A stretch of 64,000 bases of DNA from JAPPLB01 sp965206655 (GTDB lineage Bacteria > Acidobacteriota > Terriglobia > Bryobacterales > UBA6623), in the NCBI GenBank assembly GCA_965206655.1, contig CBDBKC010000032.1, positions 62,001-126,000 of the forward strand. The letters run 5' to 3'. The notes beneath the pieces were generated by a model, which worked only from the letters and a program-made list of their open reading frames with translations, was not told where the DNA came from and searched no databases. Numbering within the stretch: the first letter of the stretch is position 1; the number at the start of each line of letters is the position of its first letter. The position numbers were made by a program, and so were the translations under genes. Shown one piece after another: positions 54,341 through 62,201 of the stretch.

Positions 54341-54502
54341 AGCCCGCAGGTGACCTGAGGGGATTGTACCGCTGTTTGGGTGCGTCGGGTGACAGTCAGC
54401 CCGTTTTTCGCCGGTTAGGGTTTGTCGTCGGGCGGACGGATGTTGACGGCGAAAAAGGGTGACAGTCACCCAGTGGCTTGCGTTGCCGCCTTGTGGGTTT
54501 CC
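54341..54502 (-). repeat. Kinase upstream region with a large hairpin
   Basis: 54387-54413 and 54447-54471 form an imperfect stem of about 25 pairs with a 33-base loop; its core TTTTTCGCCG/CGGCGAAAAA is perfect and the right arm includes the palindrome GGGTGACAGTCACCC (54457-54471). It lies 47 bases upstream of the kinase ATG and so may be in the mRNA leader, or may be another REP-type element. CCGCTGTTTGGGTGCG at 54369-54384 equals the left junction of the insertion sequence (34034-34049). Confidence 0.55.
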
Positions 54503-54553
54503 GCGTCTTGCGGCGCGGACGCGCAGGTTGACACCCGCGCCTCCTTTGCTTGA
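54503..54553. repeat. Repeat family C, diverged copy
   Basis: TTGCGGCGCGGACGCGCAGG followed by TTGACACCCGCGCCTCC aligns with 154-207 over most of its length with several substitutions. Confidence 0.45.
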
Positions 54554-54621
54554 CGAAAGGCCGCGGACCTCAAAACCGAGGTCGCGCTATGGGCGTTCTG
54601 CCCGACCGATAAACGTAAAAA

Positions 54622-54753
54622 CGGGGACTCCTGCCGCTGGGGGCGGCCTGGCCCCTCACTTGCGTTCGGGGTTCGGCTGGGTCCTTGGTGCGGCAGGTGT
54701 CCCCGCTGTTTTCGTCGGTCTGGTCTTAGGATAGCTTGGGGGTCAAGTTTTGC
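54622..54753. repeat. Dispersed palindromic repeat, family A, copy 2
   Basis: Nearly identical to 4-138. The arms CGGGGACTCCTGCCGC and GCGGCAGGTGTCCCCG pair with one mismatch in 16, enclosing the 27-base core, and the same tail follows (CTGTTTTCGTCGGTCTGGTC). Confidence 0.8.
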
Positions 54754-54822
54754 TAGGCCCCATCGGAGGTCATCGCATGGCGCTGGGCGGCGACATGGGT
54801 TACAATCGATTTCGCTGCCGAG

Positions 54823-54963
54823 GTGACTCCAAAGCAGCTTACGGAGCGCCACGGAGCTTCACGCACTCGCTCGGGTGTGAACGAATACGTCAAGATTGTC
54901 CTCCGAGGTCGAGATGCGGGCATGAAAGTAAGAAAGTTCGAGGTAGAGGTCTGCGATGAGTAA
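54823..54963 (+). CDS. Possible small protein (46 aa) overlapping the LeuA-like gene start
   Basis: A GTG-initiated frame encodes VTPKQLTERHGASRTRSGVN then EYVKIVLRGRDAGMKVRKFE and ends eight bases inside the next gene. Composition is normal and the overlap is of the coupled type, but there is no clear ribosome site or recognised family. It could instead be a degraded 3' remnant of a longer gene, since the frame is open for 66 bases further upstream. Confidence 0.3.
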   Translation: MTPKQLTERHGASRTRSGVNEYVKIVLRGRDAGMKVRKFEVEVCDE

Positions 54964-56194
54964 CGGTTACAAAACAGATAAATGGTTTGTCAGTCCCTGG
55001 TGTTATCTTCCCGAAGTCCGAAAAGGGTTTGACTTCCCCGCCAACATCAAGATTCACGACGTCACCCTGCGCGACGGCGAGCAGCAGACCGGCGTGATCT
55101 TTCGCCGCGAAGAGAAGGTGGAGATTGCCAAACAATTGGCCGCGTTGGGCGTCCACCGCATTGAGGCCGGGATGCCGGCGGTTTCAGAACAGGACAGGGC
55201 GGCGATAAGCGACATCGCGGCCCTAGATTTGGGCCCGGAGATCTTTTCCTTCGCCCGCTGCATCGTGGACGACATCAAGGCGGCCAAGGAATGCGGCGTC
55301 AGCGGCGTGATTGTGGAGATCCCCTCGAGCGATCACATCATCGAGAACGCTTACGGTTGGGATGTCGATCGAGCGGTCAAATCCTCGATTGACGCTACCC
55401 TGGCCGCCAAGGAAGAAGGCCTTTACACGGTTTTCTTCACCATCGACTCGACTCGAACCGAGGTGGAGAAGCTGCTCGATCTGGTCGAAAAGGTGGCGAC
55501 AGAAGGCCACATGGACGCCTTTACGCTGGCGGACAGCTTCGGCGGATGCACACCCGAGGCGATCTATCATGTGGTGAAGAAGGCCATCGCCCGGCTCAAC
55601 AAGCCGGTGGAGATCCACTGCCACCAGGACTTTGGGCTCGGAGTCGCGAACACGATCTATGCCTTGGCGGCGGGAGCCAGCGTCGCGCAAACGACGATAA
55701 CAGGCCTCGGAGAGCGCGCCGGCAACGTTCCGGTGGAGGATGTAGCGATGTCGCTGCTGTGCCAGTATGGCGTCGACCTGGGACTCAAAACCGAGAAGTT
55801 TTGTGAGGTCTCGCGCTTTGTGCTGGACCGAGCGGGGGTGCAGATCCCCGGGAACCGCCCGATCGTGGGTTCCATGCTCCACCACGTGGAATCAGGGATC
55901 GTAGCGGGCTTCGTGCGCAACGCACGGGACGAACACCCGCTGGAGTTCGTGCCCTTTGCGTCCGAGCTGGTGGGGCAAGACCCGGTGACGATCGTCCTCG
56001 GAAAGAACAGCGGCCTGCCCTCGATTCAGGAGTGGTGCGAAAAGCTGGAGATCACCGCGTCGGAAGAGCAGATGCTCGAGATGGTGCAGCTCGTAAAAGA
56101 GAAATCGTTCGAGAAGAAAGATCTCCTGAACACCGAGGAGTTCAAGACGATTGTCGATACCGTGCTGCAAGCTACCTTGGCGGCCGGCGACTAG
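54956..56194 (+). CDS. LeuA-like (HMGL domain) acyl-CoA condensing or lyase enzyme
   Basis: Protein of 412 residues with GAGGT upstream of the ATG. The barrel has the family start IHDVTLRDGEQQTGVIF (acyl-CoA and metal Asp), VDAFTLADSFGGCTPEAIYH-like middle (DAFTLADSFGG) and the metal HxH in EIHCHQDFGLGVANT. There is no C-terminal leucine-type regulatory domain, so it resembles homocitrate, citramalate or Re-citrate synthases or related lyases rather than LeuA itself. It is followed 12 bases later by a phosphate acyltransferase and then an acyl kinase, which suggests an acyl-CoA produced or used here is linked to ATP. Confidence 0.82.
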   Translation: MSNGYKTDKWFVSPWCYLPEVRKGFDFPANIKIHDVTLRDGEQQTGVIFRREEKVEIAKQLAALGVHRIEAGMPAVSEQDRAAISDIAALDLGPEIFSFARCIVDDIKAAKECGVSGVIVEIPSSDHIIENAYGWDVDRAVKSSIDATLAAKEEGLYTVFFTIDSTRTEVEKLLDLVEKVATEGHMDAFTLADSFGGCTPEAIYHVVKKAIARLNKPVEIHCHQDFGLGVANTIYALAAGASVAQTTITGLGERAGNVPVEDVAMSLLCQYGVDLGLKTEKFCEVSRFVLDRAGVQIPGNRPIVGSMLHHVESGIVAGFVRNARDEHPLEFVPFASELVGQDPVTIVLGKNSGLPSIQEWCEKLEITASEEQMLEMVQLVKEKSFEKKDLLNTEEFKTIVDTVLQATLAAGD

Positions 56195-56206
56195 CGGCAT
56201 CGCGGC

Positions 56207-57130
56207 ATGGGACGGTTGAAAGATTTCACCGAACTTATTAACCGGGCCAAGGATCTCGGCCCCGCACGCATAGCTGTCGTCGGCGGGCACGATCTCGACA
56301 CCCTCCTCGCGCTGGTCGAGGCGGAAAAGATGGGGCTCGCCCAGCCCGTGCTTGTGGGTGACCCTGTCAAGATTGTCGCGGCGGCTCAGAAGGCGGGCTT
56401 CGCGGCTGAAGGCAAAATTGTCGAGGCGGAGGGTGAGCAGGCGACCCTCCGGGAAGGCATCAACCTCGTCCGCACAGGCAAGGCTGACCTGCTGATGAAG
56501 GGCAAGGTGACGACGGCCAGCCTGATGCGGGCCGTGCTCGACAAAGAGCATGGGCTGCGCGGGGGCGGGGGTCTATGCCAAGTGATTGTCTTTCATGTTC
56601 CCGGCCACGATCGTCTCATGCTGATGAGCGACGCCGCGATCAACATTGCCCCCGCGCTCGCCCAGAAAGCCGACATTTGCCGTAACACGATCGCGGTGGC
56701 ACACGGCCTTGGAATCGACGAGCCGAATGTCGTGTTGCTGACCGCCCTGGAGTTCGTGAACCCCGCCATGCCGGCGACCCTAGATGCCGCGGCGCTGGTC
56801 CAGATGAACCGCCGGGGGCAGATCACCGGCGCCCACCTGGAAGGTCCCTTGGCTCTCGACGTCCCTCTCAGCAAATTCGCCGCCGATCGAAAAGGCATAA
56901 CCAGTCCGGTGGTGGAGAACGCTGACATTTTCATCGCACCCAGCATCGAGGCAGGCAACATCCTCTATCGCGCTATCGTGTACTTCGCGCGGGGTACATC
57001 CGGTGGACTCATCATCGGCGCCAAAGTTCCATTGCTTGTGCTCTCCCGCGCGGAACCTCCGGAGACGAAACTGCACTCGATCGCGCTTGGGCGGATCATC
57101 CTCGACCACCAACAGAAGGGAGATGCCTAG
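56207..57130 (+). CDS. Phosphate acetyl/butyryltransferase family protein
   Basis: Protein of 307 residues, the size of phosphate butyryltransferase (Ptb). It starts MGRLKDFTELINRAKDLGPA; LLMKGKVTTASLMRAVLDKE is the family's phosphate-loop region, and the C terminus has ADIFIAPSIEAGNILYRAIV and GLIIGAKVPLLVLSRAE. It swaps CoA for phosphate on a short acyl group. Acyl length is not readable from sequence. It lies between the LeuA-like and kinase genes with 12- and 21-base gaps. Confidence 0.9.
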   Translation: MGRLKDFTELINRAKDLGPARIAVVGGHDLDTLLALVEAEKMGLAQPVLVGDPVKIVAAAQKAGFAAEGKIVEAEGEQATLREGINLVRTGKADLLMKGKVTTASLMRAVLDKEHGLRGGGGLCQVIVFHVPGHDRLMLMSDAAINIAPALAQKADICRNTIAVAHGLGIDEPNVVLLTALEFVNPAMPATLDAAALVQMNRRGQITGAHLEGPLALDVPLSKFAADRKGITSPVVENADIFIAPSIEAGNILYRAIVYFARGTSGGLIIGAKVPLLVLSRAEPPETKLHSIALGRIILDHQQKGDA

Positions 57131-57151
57131 ACCTGGTCCCAGCGAGCTGAG

Positions 57152-58348
57152 ATGAAGATCCTCGTACCGAATCTGGGATCGACTTCCCTGAAATACCAAC
57201 TGCTGGACATGCGTGACGAGCAGGTGCTCGCACGCGGCAAAATCGAGAGGATTGGGAGCCAGGAGGCGCACTTCCAGCATCAGCATGCGGGGCTTGATCG
57301 CCTGGAGAGAACCCTGCATATCCCCAACCATCGCGCCGCCATTCAACTCCTCGTCGAGAATCTCTTTCAGACGGAAGCTGCTCGGGAAGAGCGGCCGGAC
57401 ATAGTTGCCTTCAAGGCAGTCCACGCAGGCCCGGAGTTTTGCGGCACATTCGTGATTACGAGAGAAGTGCTGCAGGCCATGGAACGATTTGTTCCAGCAG
57501 CTCCCCTGCACAATCCCATCTATATCGAGGCGATCCGCCTGTTCCAAGAGCTACTGCCGGAGGTTCCTCTGATCGCTTCGTTCGAGACCGGTTTCCACCA
57601 GACTATGCCGGAGGAAGCTCATCTGTACGGAGTCCCTTACAGATGGGTGGAAGAACATGGTATCCGCAAGTATGGGTTTCACGGGGCTTCACACCGCTAT
57701 GTAGCGAACCGTGTGCCGGAGCTGTTGGAAGGAGAGGGAAAGAGTCAGCGTGTGATCTCGTGCCACCTGGGCGGAAGTTCTTCTATTTGCGCGCTGCGGG
57801 ATGGAAAGTCGGTCGATACGACGATGGGGTTTTCTCCGCAGTCGGGAATCGAGAACGCAACACGCTGCGGGGACCTGGATGTGTTCGTCTTTGTCCATCT
57901 GGCGCAACATATGGACACTACGCTGAGCCGTCTTCAAGAAGAGGTCGTGCGAGACGGGGGGCTGTTGGGCATCTCGGGTCTCAGCGGCGATGTGCGCGAT
58001 CTTGAGACGGCCGCCCGGCAAGGGCACTCCGGCGCTCAGCGGGCGCTAGGAGTGTTCGTCTATGAAGTCAAGAAGGCGGTGGGCGCCTACGCCGCGGCAC
58101 TCGGCGGAGTGGATGTTTTGGCGTTCACGGGGGGAATTGGGGAGAACAGCGTGCAGACGCGGGAGCGGGTATGCGACGGCCTGGAGTTCCTGGGCCTGAT
58201 GCTGGACGAGGAAAGAAACAAACTTGCCGAGGGCAAGGAAAGTGTCATCTCAACGAAGGATTCCCGGGGGATGATTCTCGTTGTGACCACCAACGAAGAG
58301 CTCGTTGTGGCGCGGGAAGCCGCCAAGCTCAGATTGGCGAGGGCCTGA
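57152..58348 (+). CDS. Acetate/short-chain acyl kinase (AckA family)
   Basis: Protein of 398 residues, the size of acetate kinase. The start ILVPNLGSTSLKYQLLDM (family NxGSSSxK), FETGFHQTMP with YGVPYRW, HEHGIRKYGFHGASHRYV-like segment (GIRKYGFHGASH), SCHLGGSSSICALRDGKSVD and FTGGIGENSVQTRE are all kept. The enzyme makes ATP and a carboxylate from acyl phosphate. With the preceding transferase it forms a substrate-level phosphorylation pair. Confidence 0.93.
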   Translation: MKILVPNLGSTSLKYQLLDMRDEQVLARGKIERIGSQEAHFQHQHAGLDRLERTLHIPNHRAAIQLLVENLFQTEAAREERPDIVAFKAVHAGPEFCGTFVITREVLQAMERFVPAAPLHNPIYIEAIRLFQELLPEVPLIASFETGFHQTMPEEAHLYGVPYRWVEEHGIRKYGFHGASHRYVANRVPELLEGEGKSQRVISCHLGGSSSICALRDGKSVDTTMGFSPQSGIENATRCGDLDVFVFVHLAQHMDTTLSRLQEEVVRDGGLLGISGLSGDVRDLETAARQGHSGAQRALGVFVYEVKKAVGAYAAALGGVDVLAFTGGIGENSVQTRERVCDGLEFLGLMLDEERNKLAEGKESVISTKDSRGMILVVTTNEELVVAREAAKLRLARA

Positions 58349-58403
58349 GATCGCCGCTCTGATAGGGCTGGTTTGGACCGGCGGGAGTGGCGGCCACCAC
58401 TTT

Positions 58404-58457
58404 TCCGCGCCTGGCGGCGCGGGCCGCTCGATTTACATCGGGCGCTCTGTTGCTTGG
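58404..58457. repeat. Dispersed repeat, family C, copy 2
   Basis: CGCGCCTGGCGGCGCGGGCC followed by GCTCGATTTACATCGGGCG and CTCTGTTGCTTG matches 154-207 with few substitutions. It lies seven bases beyond the stop of the leftward enolase-superfamily gene. Confidence 0.7.
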
Positions 58458-58463
58458 TAGGGG

Positions 58464-59741
58464 TTAGTGGTCGGCTATGCCTCCGTCGGGGAAGCGGAGT
58501 TGTTGGCGGATGTGGGGGGTGTAGGGGCGCTTTTTGGCGACGGCTTCGTCGAAGCCTACGCCTAGGCCGGGTTTGTCGGGGGGCAGGGCGAAGCCGGATT
58601 CGTAGGTGGGTTCGCCGCCTTGGAAAAGGTCGGTCCAGAAGGGGTCTTTGCCGCGGTGGCTGATCTCCTGGATGGCGAAGCTGGGAGTCGAGAAATCGAC
58701 GTGCAGCGATGCCATGGTGCTGACGTTGCTTTGCGGGTTGTGCGGGGCGAGTTCGACGCGGTGGGCTTCGGCGATGATGCCGATTTTCTTCATCTCGGAA
58801 ATACCGCCGCAGTGGACGACGTCGGGCTGGACGAAGTCCACAAGGTGACGCCGGCAGATCTCGCTGAAGCCCCACTTGGTGAAGAGGCGCTCTCCGGTGG
58901 CTAGGGGAATCGTCGTTTTGCTGCGCAGGTGGGCGAGCTCGTCGATATCTTCGATCTGGGTGGCTTCCTCGACGAAGTAGGGTGCGTACTCTTCAGCGCG
59001 GCGGCAGAAGTCGACGGCCATGGTGGGGGTGGCTTTGCCGTGGACGTCGATGCAGATGCGGAAGTCAGGGCCGACGGCTTCGCGAACGGCTTTGAGGTTG
59101 GCGATACCGTCGCGGACGGAGCGGACACGTTCGATCTGATTGCCTTGGGTTGTGACGAAGCCGCCTTTGCAGGCAGTCCAACCCTCGTCTTGGACCTCTT
59201 TCCAGTTGCGGGCGTATTCTTGCGGGTTGCTTCCGCCGGCGTGGACGTACATCTGGACGCGCTCGCGGCCTTTGCCGCCCAGCAGGATGTAGATGGGCTG
59301 ATTGAGGGCCTGGCCGAGGATGTCCCAGAGGGCGATCTCGACGGCGCTGACGGCGGAGTTCAGGATCGGACCCCCGCGCCAGCGCGCCCAGCGGAACATG
59401 GCTTGCCAGTGCATCTCGATGTCGGTGGGGTCGCGGCCGACGAGGAGACGCTTGTGCTCTCCGATGGCGGCGGCCATGGTTTGGGCTTTGCTGGTGACGG
59501 AGCCTTCGCCGGTACCGATGATGCCCTGGTTGGTGAAGATGCGAACGAAGACGTAGTTGGAGGCATTTTCTTGGCCGCTGCGGCTGATGACGTAGGTCTT
59601 GAGGTCGGTGATCTTGAGGTTTAGCGGCTTGGCTTTTTGTTGCGCGGCGGCTAAGAGGCCTTCGGGGCCGCTGAATGCGGCGAGGCCCGTGGCTGCGGCT
59701 CCGGCGGCGGTGTTCAGGAATTCGCGTCGAGTGGGTTGCAT
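58464..59741 (-). CDS. Tat-exported enolase-superfamily enzyme, galactonate-dehydratase-like
   Basis: Protein of 425 residues. The start MQPTRREFLNTAAGAAATGL is a twin-arginine signal. The barrel has the Mg ligands in FRICIDVHGKATP, YFVEEATQIED and PLATGERLF, with histidines in DVHGKATP and LAPHNPQS that match the two catalytic histidines of D-galactonate dehydratases. It should act on a sugar acid in the periplasm. A second, cytoplasmic superfamily member is at 6739-7857. An EamA-type exporter gene lies just upstream on the same strand. Confidence 0.88.
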   Translation of the reverse strand: MQPTRREFLNTAAGAAATGLAAFSGPEGLLAAAQQKAKPLNLKITDLKTYVISRSGQENASNYVFVRIFTNQGIIGTGEGSVTSKAQTMAAAIGEHKRLLVGRDPTDIEMHWQAMFRWARWRGGPILNSAVSAVEIALWDILGQALNQPIYILLGGKGRERVQMYVHAGGSNPQEYARNWKEVQDEGWTACKGGFVTTQGNQIERVRSVRDGIANLKAVREAVGPDFRICIDVHGKATPTMAVDFCRRAEEYAPYFVEEATQIEDIDELAHLRSKTTIPLATGERLFTKWGFSEICRRHLVDFVQPDVVHCGGISEMKKIGIIAEAHRVELAPHNPQSNVSTMASLHVDFSTPSFAIQEISHRGKDPFWTDLFQGGEPTYESGFALPPDKPGLGVGFDEAVAKKRPYTPHIRQQLRFPDGGIADH

Positions 59742-59751
59742 GGTTTGTTTC

Positions 59752-60660
59752 CTATGGGAGGGGTGTGACGGAGCCGGAGGTTCCTAGGGTCCTGGCCTGC
59801 CACCACGCCAAGCCGGCGCAGACTAAAAGAGCGCCCATCAGCGTTTCGCGGCCGATTGTTTCACCGAGTAGAGTGTAGCCGATTGCGCTGCCGACGATGG
59901 GTTGAACGAACAGGCTCAGCGCGACATGACTAACGGGCACGACCTTGATGACTCGATACCAGAGGGTGTAGCAGACAACGGAGGGGAAGACGGCTAGGAA
60001 TGCGACGGAGGTCCAGCCGATCCAGGAAATGGTGCTGAGGTCGGAGTTGAGAATGACGGGGGCGAAGACAATGGCGGCCGTGAGAAACCCGGCGGCCTTC
60101 ATGGCTAGGACGGAATGGCTGGGTGGATAGCGTCCGGCGAGTCTGCCACCCGCGACGGTGACGGAGGCTTCGCACAGTAGGGAAGCGGTGAAGAGGGCGT
60201 TTCCGAAGAGGCGGTCGGGGGCGGTAGGGAGTAGGTGACGGAAGCCTACGCCGGAGAGAACGAGCATCCCAAACGTGCCCATGGCGAGAGCGGAGATGGT
60301 GCTTCCCGACGGTCTCTCGCGAAGGGCTAAGGTTGCGAGTAGAACGGTGAGGGTCGGTTCGAGAGCGATGAGGATGGAGACGTCGATGGCTTGGGTGTAT
60401 TTGAGACTGGTGATTTGGAGAGCGGGCGCCAGGGTGAAGTTGAGAGCGCCGAGGCAGGCGACGAGCAGCCAGTCGCGTCGATGAAGGCGGGGGAGTCCGT
60501 TCCAGGGCGCGGCGGATAGCAGGAGAAGGCTCGCGAGTCCGTAGCGAAGAAAGATGATGAGTCCGACGGGTATTTCCTGGCCGGCGAGCTTCATCGCTAC
60601 GTAGCTTCCGGCCCAGAGAGTTTGGGTGAGGAAGAGGATGATCCAGTGGCGTCGGTGCAC
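59752..60660 (-). CDS. EamA/DMT family transporter
   Basis: About 302 residues from the GTG reading VHRRHWIILFLTQTLWAGSY; the frame stays open to 61119 but that part is antisense to the regulator gene. Ten hydrophobic helices in two EamA repeats: LWAGSYVAMKLAGQEIPVGL with LRYGLASLLLLSA in the first, and GWTSVAFLAVFPSVVCYTLW with GSAIGYTLLGETIGRETLMG in the second. Family members export metabolites or drugs. It is 10 bases upstream of the exported enolase-superfamily gene. Confidence 0.88.
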   Translation of the reverse strand: MHRRHWIILFLTQTLWAGSYVAMKLAGQEIPVGLIIFLRYGLASLLLLSAAPWNGLPRLHRRDWLLVACLGALNFTLAPALQITSLKYTQAIDVSILIALEPTLTVLLATLALRERPSGSTISALAMGTFGMLVLSGVGFRHLLPTAPDRLFGNALFTASLLCEASVTVAGGRLAGRYPPSHSVLAMKAAGFLTAAIVFAPVILNSDLSTISWIGWTSVAFLAVFPSVVCYTLWYRVIKVVPVSHVALSLFVQPIVGSAIGYTLLGETIGRETLMGALLVCAGLAWWQARTLGTSGSVTPLP

Positions 60661-60821
60661 GGAAGGTCGGACCCGTTGCCATTGTAGTGGCGGGGAACGA
60701 CAGGGGATCGGGGAGGTCCACGATGGAGGAGCGGGAACGATGCTTCGCGGCTGCACCGGGCTGCGGGCACGGCATGCCGTGCCCCTACTTTTCGTGCGCG
60801 GAGTTGCGTTGCGCGTCGGTT
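60661..60821. repeat. Intergenic region with family D palindrome
   Basis: No gene seen. A perfect 20-bp palindrome GGGCACGGCATGCCGTGCCC lies at 60765-60784, followed by CTAC as in the kinase gene copy at 53459-53478. It sits between the end of the regulator gene and the start of the transporter gene, both leftward. Confidence 0.7.
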
Positions 60822-62201
60822 TTATTGGGGCGAGTCGACGCCCATTTGCGAGAGGCGGTAGCGGAGCGCGTTGCGTGTGAGGCCGAGCAGGCGGGCAGCG
60901 TGGCTCTTGTTGTCGTCGGCGCGGCGAAGGGCCTCGCGGATGAGAGCCTGTTCGTATGCATCGAGCGTCATGCCGTCGGGAAGGAAGGGGACTTCTCCTT
61001 CGTGGGCGGGGCGAGCGTCGGTATCGAGTTGAATGTCGTCGGGTTGAATGACGTCGTTGGAAGAAAGCACCATGCTGCGTTCGATGATGTTTTCGAGTTC
61101 GCGGACATTGCCCGGCCAATGGTACGAACGAATTTTCTCGAGAGCCTTGGCGGAGAGAGAGCGAGGGTCGCCGCCGGTGTCGGCGGCGAACTTGTTTAGA
61201 AAGTGCTCTACGAGGTAAGGGATATCTTCCTTGCGTTCCCGTAGCGGCGGCAGGTTGATGGGAACGACATTGAGGCGGTAGTAGAGGTCTTCTCGGAATG
61301 TGCCCTGTTCGAGGGCGGCGCGAAGGTCCTGGTTGGTGGCGGCGACGATGCGGACATCAATGTGAATGGTCTTCTTGCCGCCGAGCCTTTCGAATTCTCT
61401 TTCCTGGAGAACGCGCAAGAGTTTCACCTGGACGGGGAGCGGCACGTCGCCGATTTCGTCGAGGAAGACAGTGCCGCCGTCGGCTTGTTCAAACTTTCCG
61501 GCGTGGGATTGGCTCGCCCCCGTGAAGGCGCCTTTCTCGTAGCCGAACAGTTCCGATTCCATGAGGTTTTCCGGGAGCGCGGAACAGTTGATCTTCACGA
61601 ACGGCCCGGCGCTGCGCGGCGAGTGATGGTGGACGGCGCGGGCGAGTAGTCCTTTGCCGGTACCGCTTTCTCCGCCGAGTAATACGGTTGAGCGGGTCGG
61701 CGCCACTTTCTGGGCGGCATCGAAGACGTCTTGCATGGCGGAGCCGCGGCCGATGATCTCGTTGAAGTCGTAGCGGCGGCCGAGTTCGGCCTTGAGTCGC
61801 TTGTTCTCGTGGCGCAGCGCGTGGAGTTCGAGTACCTTCTCGATGGTGATCATGAGATCTTCCAGCGAGAAAGGTTTGAGAACGTAGTCGCTTGCCCCGG
61901 CTTTCATGGCCTCGACCGCGGTTTCGATGCTGCCGAACGCGGTCATGACAATGACGGGAAGAGCGGGCGTTTCCATGCCCATGCGCTTGAGAAGTTCGAG
62001 GCCGTCCATCCCGGGCAGGCGGAGATCAGTGAGTGCAAGCGCGAAGGGCGGGGTTGCGTCGCCGGCCGACCTAAGCAACTCGATGGCCTGCTCGGCGGTT
62101 GTGGCTTGCACAACGTCGTAGCCGGCGCTTTGGAGATGGATTTCCAGGACGCGCTGCATCTTCTCTTCGTCTTCTATAACGAGAATCGTTTTCTTTTTCA
62201 C
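60822..62201 (-). CDS. Sigma-54-dependent response regulator (NtrC family)
   Basis: Protein of 459 residues from a GTG overlapping the kinase stop (GTGA). The receiver (about 1-120) has acidic EDEE, phospho-Asp in LTDLRLPGMDG and K in LKPFSLED. The AAA+ domain (about 140-375) has GESGTGKGLLARAVHHHS, the sigma-54 contact loop GAFTGAS and Walker B GGTVFLDEIGDVP. The C-terminal Fis-type helix-turn-helix is KSHAARLLGLTRNALRYRL. It activates sigma-54 promoters when phosphorylated by the coupled sensor kinase. Confidence 0.95.
   Translation of the reverse strand: MKKKTILVIEDEEKMQRVLEIHLQSAGYDVVQATTAEQAIELLRSAGDATPPFALALTDLRLPGMDGLELLKRMGMETPALPVIVMTAFGSIETAVEAMKAGASDYVLKPFSLEDLMITIEKVLELHALRHENKRLKAELGRRYDFNEIIGRGSAMQDVFDAAQKVAPTRSTVLLGGESGTGKGLLARAVHHHSPRSAGPFVKINCSALPENLMESELFGYEKGAFTGASQSHAGKFEQADGGTVFLDEIGDVPLPVQVKLLRVLQEREFERLGGKKTIHIDVRIVAATNQDLRAALEQGTFREDLYYRLNVVPINLPPLRERKEDIPYLVEHFLNKFAADTGGDPRSLSAKALEKIRSYHWPGNVRELENIIERSMVLSSNDVIQPDDIQLDTDARPAHEGEVPFLPDGMTLDAYEQALIREALRRADDNKSHAARLLGLTRNALRYRLSQMGVDSPQ

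Noticed and set aside
60661..61119. 150-codon N-terminal extension of the EamA transporter frame
   Set aside because: It is out-of-frame sequence within the response-regulator gene and the family D palindrome; the transporter's first helix begins right after the GTG at 60660.
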